In this document: positions 12,901 to 24,501 of the stretch, one piece after another
Layout: each line of letters starts with the position of its first letter
Position numbering within the stretch: the first letter of the stretch is position 1
Source of the DNA: Mytilus edulis
Lineage: Eukaryota > Mollusca > Bivalvia > Mytilida > Mytilidae
Assembly (NCBI RefSeq): GCF_963676685.1
Contig: NC_092345.1
Location: forward strand, 32,511,585-32,575,584
Direction of reading: 5' to 3'
DNA: 64,000 nt
Translations under genes and position numbers: made by a program
Notes under the pieces: generated by a model
What the model was told of the DNA's origin: nothing
What the model saw: only the letters and a program-made list of their open reading frames with translations
Database searches by the model: none

Positions 12901-15900
12901 GGGAAGGACACGTTTCTGAGTGTTACATATTTACAAAGATGCGTTAACACAACAGACATAATAGGTAAAGTTGTCAAAATAGGGTACAGAAGTCATCACT
13001 GTGTCACAATCTCAAATAGAACAAACACAAACAAATATTTAACTAAGAACCATATGAAGCATCTATTAAAATACTTAAATAGTATGGCTACATATCATAC
13101 TGAAATTTACATATTAGTTGTCATTTAGACTTTATCCAGACGGAATCTTTCGACCTGATTATATAGTGCTAAATCAAGATACTTGCCAACATGATAGATG
13201 AGAACAAATCTGAATAGTTTGTTTTTCTTTATGCCCGCGTCACACTGTCCCGATTTTTAAGCCGATGGCAACACGATTATTGAATTTTTCAAAATCGGGA
13301 CTGATCGTATCCAGATCGGGCTATTCGTAGTGCCATCTTTAACCATCGTAGAACCATCGGCCACTTTTTCTAGCCTTCGGGGACAACTTCGGGAAGGGTT
13401 CTAAATTTTTTAACATGTCAAAAAATCCCCAAGGTGCGTCCGATGTTGAGGGTTCGTATTGAGTTCGTATCACCATCCTCACCATCGTAATGTCACCGGG
13501 AATGCATCTTTGCACATCGTATTGCATTCGTGTTTCCATCGTTTCCATCGGGCAGTTTGACATAACGATGTCTACACGATTGAATCACGAAGCTACCCGA
13601 AGGTCTTACGATGGCAACACGACTTCGTGAAGACCTCGTAATCCCGTCGTGTTGCCATTGAATAAAAGTACGAAGGCGACAAGATGGAACTACGACGGCA
13701 ATAAATCCAGCTAAATGTAAGTTAATTTTCGCGCTAAAATACATTTAAAGTGCCATTCGCGATATGCACTGGACAGTCTAATACGACAGTTAAGAAAGAC
13801 GTTCACAAAACATGGAGCTCATATCATATGATTCTATGAGAACAAGAAAGGCGACAGCGTTGTTTCTGTTAATTCAAGTGGAATAAGAAGAGCAACTATT
13901 ACAGGCTCAGGATTTACTTCTACAAGTAAAATATTATTTTTTGTCAATTTTTCATATCAAGTAACATAATGAAAATCATAAACGCGCCTTGTACACCAAC
14001 ACTGCAGCTGCACGAATATAGGGAAACAAACTTTTTCTTCATTATTCTGATTTTTTATGTATCGTCTTAGTTGTTGTCACACGAATGTTTAATCCATAAC
14101 CATTTTGCTTTCTATATGTCATATTTTGCCGCATTAGTTGTTTTCCCCACATCCTTCCTTTTGTCTATATTATTATGATATTCTCCTGGAAAGAGCCCTT
14201 TTTGAATAAAAGGGATCAACGAACCCATTACCTTACCTTTAAGGTAGATCAGTAAAAATGGGCATAATTATTGGTGATTATTCAGACTAGTGCACACATT
14301 TTACAATTCAAACAAGGCAATGCCGAGCGTAGCATCCCTACGTATGTAACATATTGGGGACAAATATGGACACTATATTATATGACACATGCAGAAAATG
14401 GTAAATTGAATATGCATAGTACTTTCCTGCTAGACTCATACCCCTCCCTCTTCCTCTCCCTCTCCCTCTCCCTGATTTTGGTGGCATTATATGCAGAGAC
14501 TCAGAGTCAAGTTTTACCCTTCAAGCCCACGGTCTTCCGTTTTATGATTAAACCAGAAATTAAATGTACAATATAATATATATTCAATATTGATCAAACA
14601 TTTTAAAACGCGTGATACCTTCGGCATATAATTTAAATACATCGTAAGCTGTCTTTTAGACATCGTATGGCCATCGCGCCATCATCGTAATCCCTCGTGT
14701 AGTTAGTAATCCATCGTGTAGCCACCGTGATCCATCGTGTAGGCTTCGGCTGAGATATGAAGCTTAAATACCCGTCTTCGGTTAACCTTCGTATGTCCAT
14801 CTTTTGCTATCGTATATAATTTCGGCACCATCGTATAAACTTCGTTATTCATCGTACTTGCTTCGGTCACTTTTTAGTATTTTAACGAGATCGGGACCAA
14901 CTTCGTACGAACTTGCAATTTTCGCATTCGGGTGTCCATCGTATATAAAAATCGGGACAGTGTGACGCGGGCATAAAAATTGAATGCTACTTTTAGTAAA
15001 CTCATTGAGGTACAAAAATCTTGACCGAAGTACATTTTGTATGAAGCGTGGAATCGTTTCATTCTAAAAATGTGCGCACGGTCAAAGCTTTTACATCCCT
15101 ATGAAATTACTAAAAAAAAGTATTCAATACTTATGACAACATTTTTAGCTATTATCATGAAAATACGATTTTTATCTTAGTTTTGCTGTTATTTACCCAT
15201 GCACTTAATTGTGTGAGCTCATGTCTTTATGCATTTTACCTTTCATTTTGAAATGAAGGTTAATTCCAGAATGACACAAGTTTGCTATTAGCTAATCAAA
15301 ATAACGTATCACAATGAAACATACATGCAATATTATTATATACTAATGAAAGGTAAATGGATGTTCACAAAGTTGCATTCTTTAATTCGGGATTCAGTGT
15401 TGAATTTATTTAACTCAAAAGTGCTATTTTGAAAATTCGCATACACAATATTGAAGGAAAACATGCAAGCAACATTTACACACTTATAGTAAATAAAATC
15501 GCTGAAAAGTTCCTTTTATTCTAATGTTTCGGAAAATCTGAAGTAAAATTTGAGTTGCATATATTATTAAGAGTGACGCACAACCAGGCTATGTTAAGAT
15601 TTGCAGGCGATATAGTATTTTCAACATTGTTATTGGTTTGGATTACCAATTGTATTGATTCGATACATATGAGTGATACACGTCTGCCAAATAAAAAAAA
15701 TAACCCTTTTATCCTTGTTTTTTTTTTTTTTTACTTTTCTGGTAATATTTTAGCATGGTAATTATCATGACAGGTAATTCAGTCTATGGAAGAAGCGTAT
15801 CGATAAAAACTTTTCTTATATCACATAGCGATATTATACAAATATAGACTTTGTATGAGGTCGATACAAGGATTTATCATATACTTAGACTAAATAACAT

Positions 15901-18900
15901 ATGATTTTTACTGTATGATAATAGCATTAAATTAACGTAAATTCCATATTTTTCGAATTGGTGCTTAGCGGGCTGATATGAAAAGTTTATCACATGCTTC
16001 GAGTGTTATCACATGCCTTTCCGTAACGTTATCGCATGGCATTCCGGTGAAACTCGGAAAATTCCGGAAAATACACCTCAATGCTACGTTTTCACTGAAA
16101 AACATTACAAAGTTGTGTACAAAATAATTATTGGGATACTGGAATGTATATTTTGTAAAACAATTAAAAAGAAACACACAAAAAAAAACACAAAAAAACC
16201 CAATCAAATTATTAAATAAATGCATTCTTTTAAAGTTTCAAACATAGTTTTAGAAAATTACTTTACAAAAAGTTTGACTTTTCCAAACAGTGTTCATTAT
16301 GTATATTTTCGTCAAAATTTAAATGTTTTTCAATTTCTTATCTGTTGAGGCATATGATATAAAGATTTCGTATCGAATGTACTTAATTTGGGGTCCGACG
16401 TCCGTGAACTTTTCACTCTTTGAACTTCTTTTTGGGAACCACGTAAAGGATCAATATATAATATATAATATGAATCTGTGATTTTTCTCCATCGTTGAAG
16501 CATATGATAAAAAGATCATAACATGTCATTTTTCATATCGCATGTATTATCAGCCCTCGGTCAATATCAGCCCTCGAGCCATGCGGCTCTTGGGCTGATA
16601 TTGAACCTAGGGCTGATAATACATGCGATATGAAAAATGCCATGTAATAATCTGATAATATTGACCTGAAAGAAGTATATTGACTGAGGACGAAATCCGA
16701 GGTCGATATACTTCTTTTGGTCGATATATCCTGTATTGACCTCATACAAAGGCTATATTTGTTATATTATTAATTTCTGACCATATTTCATTGTATCAAA
16801 ATCGTCATTTAGGTTTGTTGGAATTTTATAGATATTACATTGTCTCCTTGACAATAACAACATATTAGTTGTTATTTTATTTACTTTTTTTTTGGACATC
16901 TTATGTATTTGAAGATTTTTTTCGTCAAATAATCGATGACAGCTATCATGTGTTTCAAAACGTTAAACAATATCCTGAAATTCATTACATGACGTCACAA
17001 AGTATATTGGTTTTTAGATATTCTAAATAATATTGTCTAATATCAGTTGTAAATATGCAGGCATTCCATGCGGAAAATGTTGTTTTCGGCAACGAAAAAT
17101 TAAGAAAATACTAACTTTAAAACTTATTGTTCAAATATAAACAACAATTGAGTCTAAATATACACTCAGAAGTTAGTTAGAAGCTAAAGTTTATGTCCGT
17201 GTAAAATTTGAAGTGCTGTGTTTTTATTATATACATAAATAAACAAATGCTAGTAGTTCTTATATCAATGCGATACTTTTAAAATATCATAGCGGTGTTT
17301 TTGTTATATCAATATTAGTACTAACTAGTATTAATATTAGACTGCTGTACCCATATTTTGACAATTTTACCTATTATTTCTGTTTTGTTCATGCATCGTT
17401 GTAAATATGACAGAATTTGACGAGACTGTCATACACATGAGAGGTTACATGCTATAAAACCAGGTTCAATCCACCATTTTCAAAATTTGAAAATGCCAGT
17501 ACCGAGTCAGAAATATGACAGTTGTTATCCATTCGTTTCGTGTGGTTTTATCATTTGATTTTACCATTTGATTTTACTATTTGATAAGGGACTTTCTGTT
17601 TTGAATTTTCGTCGGAGTTCAATATTTTTGTGATTTTACTTCTTAGTAGTATCATATATAAATAACCAGTTTTAAGACCATTGCTTCAATTCAAATTGTT
17701 TTTGGTAACATCTTACAAATTTCTCAATTGGTTTTGGAAAATTTTATAATGAACGCACCGAAATAATATATATCCGATATGCTCGCAACGCACGCATGGA
17801 AGACTTTCTTTATTGATAACAATGAAACTAACTTGTAACAAAGATGTATCATACTGTCCTCGTTCAGATTGATTCGACAAAATCTGACCTGTACTTTTGA
17901 ATCTCCTTTTTTTTTTTATACAAATTAGACGTTGGTTTTCCTGTTTAAATGATTTAACACTAGTAATATTTTTGTTCCTATATAGCGCGGTGTTCGCTGT
18001 GTGCCAAGGCTCCGTGTTTAAGGCCCTACCTTGATCTATAATGGTTTACTTTAATCAAATTATTACTTTGTTTCATGCACCATCTTCTTATATCTATAAA
18101 TCTGTAAAATGTCTCCTTATAAATAAATGCCTTCCGGTCCTCCAACTGAACGATATAAATTTATAAATATAGAAAAGATATTTACACATTTCTAACGTCA
18201 AAAGACATTTACATCTTATGTATTTGTGTTCTAAACATTTGTTTAGTACTCATTGAAGAAATGAATTTATAACAAGCAATACGGATGTTATTTTTCACTA
18301 AGAAATGTTCGCGTATTTATACGATCGGTTACTAGTAAAAAACGAAAGTTAAATCTCTGTGGCAACAATACATAGGAATGCCCTCACGGACATCTCGACG
18401 TTAAAGAGCGTCCACGCGGCGAGCTGATTATGTTCATAGAAATATCGATTTACCAACGGGAAAAGTCTTTGATATCCAAAATGAACTGTTTCAATCTTTT
18501 TTTTCTATGTTAATAATAAATACATTTTCTGTTTGACAAGATTTTTGATTTTCGTTGTATCTAAAGTTGTCCAATTTAAAGTCTGCGGCTACTCAGTTGG
18601 TATCTTCAAAGTTCGGGACATCAGCATTTGTGCATTTTAATTTGTTTGGTTAATTATTTTACCATTTGAATATTCATTGTAATTTGGAGCTGTATTGGAT
18701 TGAATGTTTTGAATGAATGTTTCTTTTAAGTAATGATATTTTCTGTCTATTTCGATATTACCAAGGTGGATAGGCTATAGCAGTGTGACCAGTATATTAG
18801 AATCTAATGGGTCGGTAGACTATTTGCAACCGCATTTAAATTCCTCCATTGCATCATCACTTCAAATAGAATTAGTTGGTCAAACCATGTGATTGAAAAC

Positions 18901-20130
18901 AATAGACTGAACAGGTTGTTAACACTTTCAACTATCAATAGGGCCAAGCAACATTTTCGAAATGATACGTTCATGTAAGCGTTAATTTTGTTACAGTAAC
19001 GAAATTTTCTAAGTTTGTGAATTATGTTTGCAGTTTTCTTGACATGCATTGTGACGTGTCATCGTATTTATTTTATATTAGAAAACTATAGCAGTTATAT
19101 ATGAAAAGTATTGCAATCATAAATTTTTTATATTAAAAAATCATCGCTATGATATAAGATACATATCGCATTGATATAATAAAATATAGCAGTATCTTTG
19201 ACTTATAGGTCATATTGGCTTAGCAAACAATTGAATTCATCTCAATTGCATTCCACTGAATTTGCTACATGATATTTATAGAATGTGTACATCTACAAAT
19301 GAATAATCGTGCATTCATGTTTCATTTATTCAACAATTCAATTTTCTCGTTTAAATACACCTTGCTATTACATAAAATAATTCATGGAAATTATACACCA
19401 GACGTGTGTCGTGTTAAATGTCACCCTGTTTTAAGAAAAGAGTCGTTTCTTTATACCGAAAAATCTGCCTTTCTTCGTACAAATGCTAACATGTGTCTGA
19501 AATTTCCCACAATGCAACTCGTTGATATAAGACAATATCGCTCGTTGATATAAGAAAAGTTTTTATCGAATGGCTTCTTCCATAGACTGTAATTATACAT
19601 CATTACATGAATCACTAAAATAGTTACTTAATTTAAATTTATGAGAATAAGTGGTATGTGGTATTATTGTCAATAAGACAAATCTCCACAAGAGACAAAA
19701 TGACACAGAAATTAACAACTATATAGGTTATCGTAAGGCCTTTAACAATTAGCAAAGCCCATACTTCAAAGTCAGTTATATAAGACCCCCAAACGACAAA
19801 TGCGAAACATTTCAAACGAGAAAACTAACATATACGTTTCTTACCTCTTTTTAGAAATAACCACCCTGTTGCTGATTCAGTATTGTCATGGCAACGTCTA
19901 TTTCCAAGAATGCATTCCTTTGTTAAGAGATTATAGTTAGCAAAACAGCAACCACTGTTTTGTAAGCAGAGAGCAGTACAAGCAAGCTTAGAATGTACTA
20001 TTTTAGCCGGAGTTTTAACAGAAATTCGTTTGTTCCTCTCAGTAATAAAACCACCAACGTTCTTTGCATTCACGGAAAATAAGGTGCACGGTACCAAAAA
20101 AGTTAAAATTAGCATAAATGTTCTATTCAT
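3930..20130 (-). CDS. Gene A: secreted PAN-like + C-type lectin domain protein (5 exons)
   Basis: Predicted secreted lectin of 235 residues. Coding exons on the minus strand are 20130-19845, 10762-10698, 9398-9317, 6276-6042 and 3969-3930 (286+65+82+235+40 = 708 nt, in frame). Residues 1-22 form a signal peptide ending VNA. Residues about 23-95 carry six cysteines (51, 55, 61, 62, 73, 80) in a PAN/Apple-like spacing. Residues about 97-223 form a CTLD with WYDAQSYC, FGMRLATISN, VWLGGSD, a QPD motif (184-186), QDC (193), QWADASC (213) and FICE (221). Residues 224-235 are the terminal tail. QPD suggests calcium-dependent galactose-type binding by family rule; this is inference. Donors are GTAAG, GTAAGT, GTAGGT and GTAAAC; all acceptors end in AG after pyrimidine-rich stretches. 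Intron 1 is swollen to 9 kb by transposons. Immune recognition is plausible for a mussel lectin but not shown here. Confidence 0.85.
4267..5340. mobile_element. TIR element with arrays of CGAGATCTCG palindromes, in gene A intron 4
   Basis: Long terminal inverted repeats: GCCGTAAGGGGACACAC near 4285 and its reverse complement near 5310-5330. Both are followed inward by a T-rich run, a TTAATTCGA-type stretch and ACGATAAAACA. Several copies of CGAGATCTCG alternate with ATCGTTATCTCG-type motifs at both ends. The central part is single-copy-like with no long ORF. The right arm of the palindrome lacks it. The exact ends and target duplication are unclear. Confidence 0.65.
6042..6276 (-). CDS. Gene A exon 4: CTLD core with QPD motif
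   Basis: 235-nt exon between ATTTTAG| and GAAAG|GTAAAC. It encodes VWLGGSD, the ligand loop with QPDN, and the QDC, ASC and ICE cysteines. An extra cysteine occurs in YWRCDP, shared with B but absent from C. Reading through the donor gives an immediate TAA, so the exon can look terminal; exon 5 argues it is not. Confidence 0.88.
6512..6665. repeat. Small foldback repeat in gene A intron 3
   Basis: GAAAATATGATACAAGCCCAAACGAAAAAA is mirrored about 100 bases later in reverse complement, so the segment can fold on itself. Related sequence occurs near 40540-40640. It lies in a left-arm stretch (about 6476-7325) with no counterpart in the right arm. Confidence 0.5.
9317..9398 (-). CDS. Gene A exon 3: CTLD first cysteine and helix
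   Basis: 82-nt exon between CTTTTAG| and AAGC|GTAGGT. It encodes SYCKRFGMRLATISNTDEDQ and onward, the conserved CTLD helix region. The donor GTAGGT is weaker than the GTAAGT/GTGAGT in C and D but is shared with B. Confidence 0.85.
10698..10762 (-). CDS. Gene A exon 2: start of CTLD
   Basis: 65-nt exon between TTTTCAG| and CACAA|GTAAGT. It encodes a YKNKVFFYF...WYDAQ segment, the first strand and helix of the CTLD. Its length and phase match exon 2 of B, C and D. Confidence 0.85.
11345..12926. mobile_element. TIR element with AAACGTGTCC motif arrays, in gene A intron 1
   Basis: 1582 bp, ends GTAACACTC...GAGTGTTAC, flanked by direct repeats ATATTT (11339-11344, 12927-12932). The left 170 bp carries about seven AAACGTGTCC-type motifs, and the right 190 bp carries a similar number of the reverse complement. 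The interior has no transposase frame. The right arm of the palindrome has a single ATATTT at the empty site (near 28883-28888), inside the same M4 repeat. Confidence 0.82.
13232..14973. mobile_element. TIR element with TA target duplication and CATCGT-rich ends, in gene A intron 1
   Basis: 1742 bp with identical 28-bp inverted ends beginning TGCCCGCGTCACACTGTCCC, each bordered by TA. The outer 450 bp on each side is dense in CATCGTA, CATCGTGT, TTCGGG and related short words. There is no transposase frame. The right arm has an empty site near 28640. The TA duplication is typical of Tc1/mariner-type transposition; the family assignment is inference. Confidence 0.78.
14449..14474. repeat. (CTCTCC)n microsatellite
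   Basis: Short run of CCCTCTCC units inside the TIR element at 13232-14973. Confidence 0.7.
15780..19589. mobile_element. 3.8-kb composite TIR element in gene A intron 1
   Basis: Ends CAGTCTATGGAAGAAGC... with about 55 bp of inverted terminal similarity, flanked by 5-bp direct repeats TAATT (15775-15779, 19590-19594). The right arm has a single site near 27365-27375. Nested inside are inverted repeats at about 15842-15875 and 16722-16760 (TATTTG/TTTGTATGAGGTC), a 123-bp hairpin (16522-16644), an M4 repeat (17420-17645, minus) and an M2 repeat (17935-18090, minus). No intact transposase is seen, so it is probably a nonautonomous element that collected insertions. Confidence 0.75.
16522..16644. 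repeat. 123-bp hairpin with about 60-bp arms
   Basis: CATGTCATTTTTCATATCGC and onward is followed, after a loop of a few bases, by its near-exact reverse complement. The arms carry ATTATCAGCCCTCGGTCAATATCAGCCC-type words. A diverged relative lies at about 52430-52545. Confidence 0.7.
19845..20130 (-). CDS. Gene A exon 1: signal peptide + PAN-like module
   Basis: ATG at 20130 lies in the context GACACAATG, shared with gene B. The exon ends in phase 1 at AGAG|GTAAGAAACG. All six PAN-like cysteines are present, including the CC pair in GCCFANY. Confidence 0.88.
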
Positions 20131-20270
20131 TGTGTCCTTCTCTTTGAATTCGGACTAAATGGATGTAATGTTGGTCTACGTTACAGTCTGACTATTTTCC
20201 TGCGTAGAACGTGCTTATTTGATCATTGGATTATGTCTATTTTGTTTCTGTATGGACATGTTTAATTGCT
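20131..20270 (-). promoter_or_regulatory. Gene A upstream/5'UTR block shared with gene B
   Basis: About 130 bases before the ATG are nearly the same as in gene B. They include TGATCAAATAA, a TCTACG...CGTAGA inverted 6-mer pair about 23 bases apart, AGTCAGACT, and ATTTAGTCCGAA just before the start. A sparser version of the proximal part (GTAAC...GAA before the ATG) is recognisable before C and D. Promoter function is inferred from conservation; no experimentally known motif is claimed. Confidence 0.45.
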
Positions 20271-20477
20271 AGAATACAGTGTTTATTAACTTTGAAACTT
20301 GAAATTATTGAAAGTTATACCCAGTGGGATTTCTAGTGAACGACAATAAAAGACAACAAAGTCGAGACAGTCAATAATACCGGTGCCGAATCGACACTGA
20401 TCAAAAGTTAATTCTAAATAATAAATGTACAATTTAGAGAAATATTTTTTTAACCTGTGTTATTAGATATATACAGA

Positions 20478-23400
20478 ACTTGCAACCTTAGGCGTTACTG
20501 TTTGACGTGAACTTGACTGATCGGTGAATGATCGGTGACGGATGTTTGACTGGTCGATGAGTGATCGGTGATCGGTGACCCATAGGATCCGTCAGATAAG
20601 TCAAATAACCTATGTAACTGTTACCGTGACAATGATCAGCGATCGATCAGTAAATTATATTTATGCACAGATCGGACTGATACGTATATATTTAAAATTC
20701 TTATGTGAACCGACCTAGACAGTGTTTACAATCGATGAACGCGGACCTCTACGAAGACACCTTAATTTTTAATTTGTAATAAAATTGGTTGCAATACTTA
20801 AAGTAATAATAGTATAACAGTATAAGATGCTTAGAGCGTTAAATTATTTGTTTTGATTAATAGTTTTGTATTAAATATTCCTAACATAAGCTGATAAGAC
20901 AATATAAAACATAATATATCTGTTCATATGAATTTCGTCCTGCGAAAATAGTAATTATTGACCGCCATTGGATTTAAGAACTTTTTATAGTTTAGAATTT
21001 TATTATTTTTGATCAAATTAAAAGAATGTCAGAAACATCATATTACAATTTTGTTTAAAATAACCAAAAGTATTCTTCTTTTTATTAAAAATGTCACTAT
21101 TTTATTACAAATCAGTTATTTTAAACATATTGAGACAAGTCTTTTAATTAGAATTTAGATATTATAAGATTTAAAAATAATTCAACTTTTATTTTTGTGG
21201 AATAAGAATGCAGTTATTGCTGTATTTTGATAGAAATTATTAACCGCCATATGAATTCAGTACTTTTGGTATATCAGGATTTGCTGTTCTTCATAAAATA
21301 TGCTTACTTTATAGAAAAGCTCCTAAATTTTCATATCATTGCCTAAAATGCAAATATTTCTTCATGATTTTTGTACTTTTTATAGTTTAGAATAGGTTTT
21401 TTTTTTTATAGAATTAAAACAATGTCAGAAAAATCATTCAAAATTTTGTTTGCATTGTTTAAAATTACCACTACAAATATATTTTATTTGAAATCATTAA
21501 TTATTGACCACCATTGGATTTTTGTACTTTTTATAGTTTAGAATAGGTTGTTTTTCATAGAATTAAAAGAATGTCAGAAAAATCATTCAAAATTTTGTTC
21601 GCATTGTTTAAAATTACCAATACAAATCTTGATTACTACAAATGTATTTTATTTGAAATCATTTATTTTCAACATCCTCAGACAAATTTTTTGATTCGAA
21701 TTGAGATATAATAAGAATTAAAATACTCAAACTTTTAATTTTTGTGGAATAAGATTGCAGTTATTGCTTTAATTTGATACAAATTATTAACCGCCAAATA
21801 ATTTCAGTACTTATTGTTCATCCCGATTGATTGTCCCTCATAAAATATGTTTACTTTAGGAAAAAGATATTAAATTTTTATACGCGTTGCCTAAAATGGA
21901 AATATTTTATCATTTTACTGAAAATTATTGACCGCCATTGGATTTTTGTACTTTTTATAGTTCAGAATAGTTTGTTTTTTTATAGAATTAAAAGAATGTC
22001 TTAAAAATCATACATGTAATAAAATTTGTTCTCATAAGTATGTGTTTACTTTTGATTTTGTAGAACCAGAATGCAATCATTTCTTCATTTGAATGGAAAT
22101 TATTGACCGCCATTTGATTTTTGGTACTTTTTAGAGTTTAGCATATGCAGTTTATGATAGAATAAAAAGAATGTCATTAAAAAATATGTTCGCATTGTTT
22201 AAAATAACCAAAATTATTCTTTCTTTTTTTTATCAAAAATGATACATTTTTTTTAAATCAGGTATTTTTACCTTCTTGAGACAAGTCTTCTAATTAGAAT
22301 TGAGATATAATGAGAATTAAAATATTTAAACTTTTATTTTTGTAGAAAAAGAATGCAGTTATTGCTTTATTTTGATACAAATTATTAACCGCCATATAAT
22401 TTCAGTACTTTTTGTTCATCCCGATTGGTTGTTCTTCATAAAATATGTTTACTTTAAGGTAAAAGATATTTAATTTTCATACGCGTTGCCTAAAATGCAA
22501 ATATTTCTTCTCATATTGGAAAATATAGTAACTTCAATTGCAATCAGTTGTTATAAATGCCTTTTTATAATTAATTTTGTATAAAAAGTGAATATTTGAA
22601 TGATAAGTATGTGTTTACTTTTGATTTTGTTGAACTAGAATGCAATCATTTCTTCATTTGGATGAAAATTATTCAACACCATTTGATTTTGTACTTTTCA
22701 GAGTTTAGAATAGGTTGGTTTTTTTATAGAATTAAAAGAATGCCTTAAAAATCATACTAAAATTTGTTCACATTGTTTAAAATAACCAAAATTATTCTTC
22801 TTTTTATTAAAAATGATACTATTTATATTTCAAATCGGTTATTTTTACCTTCTTGAGACAAGTCTTCTAATTAGAATTGAGATATAATGAGAATTAAAAT
22901 ACTAAAAGTTTCATTTTTGTGGAATAAGAATGCAGTTATTGCTTTATTTTGACACAAATTATTAACGGCCACATAATTTCGGTACTTTTTGTTCATCCCG
23001 ATTGGTTGTTCCTCATAAAATATGTTAACTTTAAGAAAAAAGATATAAAAATTTTCATACACGTTGCCTAAAATGCAAATATTCCATCATTTTACTGAAA
23101 ATTATTGACCGCCATTTGATTTTTTGGTACTTTTTAGAGTTTAGAATAGGTTGTTTTTATAGAATTAAAAGAATGTCTTAAAAATCATACTAAAATGTGT
23201 TCGCATTGTTTAAAATAACAAAAATTATTCTTCTTTTTATTAAAAATGATACTATTTTTTTTAAATCAGTTATTTTTACCTTCTTGAGACGAGTCTTCTA
23301 ATTATTGAGATATTATGAGATTTAAAATACTTAAACTATTATTTTTGTGGAATAAGAATGCAGTTATTGCTTTATTTTGGTACAAATTATAAACCGCCAT

Positions 23401-24501
23401 ATAATTTCAGTATTTTTGTTCATCAGGGTTGGTTGTCCTTCATAAAGTATGTTTACTTTAAGGAAAAAGATATTAAATTTTTGTACGCGTTGCCTAAAAT
23501 GTAAATATTTCTTCTCATATTGGAAAATTGTGTAACTTCAATTGCAATTAGATGTAACAAATGAATTTTATATCTATTTTCTGAGACTACTATAGTAGTA
23601 TCAGGTATTTTGTATAAAATGAGAATAATTCAAGAATGAATCTGCTTAAAATTTTAATTTTGTTGAACAAACATGCAATTATTGCTTCATTTTCATGGAA
23701 TATATTGACTGCCATTGGATTTTTGTACTTTGTATTGTTTAAGAATAGTTATTTCTTTATTTAGGTAAAAAAAAACTATCAGAAAAACATAATGTAATGT
23801 TGTTTGCATTGTTCAAAATTATTCATATTTCTAGTTAAAAAAAACAGCATTTTTTGATATTTTTTTTAAAAGGCTTCAATTGTGATAGGAATAGAGAAAT
23901 TCCGTTGTTGTGTTAATTTTTTTTTAAAGAATTTTATGAATATAAGAATACAAAATTTAATAGATATTGAAAATAATAGACTAATATTTTCAATTACTGA
24001 TCCTTTCATTTCGTTTTCCCGAGTATTTTTGGAAAATAATAAAATCAAAATCGCGATATAGACACCGATTTTGAGCTTGCCGGCTTTGAAATTATATAAC
24101 CTAAATAATAATGAAAAAGACCATTCTTTAACATTATATTTTAATTTAGGTTTTATCTGTACATTTCTTTTCATTTGAATTCATCAAACTTTGCTAAATA
24201 TTTAATAAAAAATATATCAGTTGTACGTGCTTGATCGTTCGTATTTCACGGGTCGCCATTTTAATGAAATTAAACGAAACTAAGAATCCGTAATTTGTAT
24301 TAGTTTATCCTGTGACGTATTAAAGTTCAATCCGACAGCAAGATCGATCGGTACTATCCGTCCGATCAGTCCGATCAGTCAATTACTTTTACTATAAGTC
24401 TGACGGATTATTGACGTGAGTTTGACGCGATCTTGTCTGATCGGTGACTGATCGGTGACCGCTGATTGGTCGCTAAAACAGTAACGCCTAAGGTTGCAAG
24501 T
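20478..24501. mobile_element. 4.0-kb TIR element with satellite-like core, between genes A and B
   Basis: Inverted ends ACTTGCAACCTTAGGCGTTA (20478 onward) and its reverse complement ending at 24501. GATCGGTGA words occur four times after the left end and twice before the right end. The core (about 20930-23860) is a tandem array of two alternating units: one contains ATTGACCGCCATTGGATTTT, the other ATTAACCGCCATATAATTTC. Most adjacent units are about 260-290 bases apart. The right arm has an empty site near 26430. TACA occurs just outside both ends; the exact target duplication is uncertain. Confidence 0.75.
20930..23860. repeat. Alternating two-unit tandem repeat array
   Basis: CCGCCAT-containing landmarks occur near 20960, 21244, 21507, 21789, 21930, 22105, 22386, 22673, 22964, 23107, 23390 and 23708. 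Other shared words are GAATGTCAGAAAAATCAT, TTGTTCATCCCGATTGG and CGTTGCCTAAAATGCAAATA. Units drift in sequence and length, giving a higher-order pattern of roughly 430-600 bases. Confidence 0.75.
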
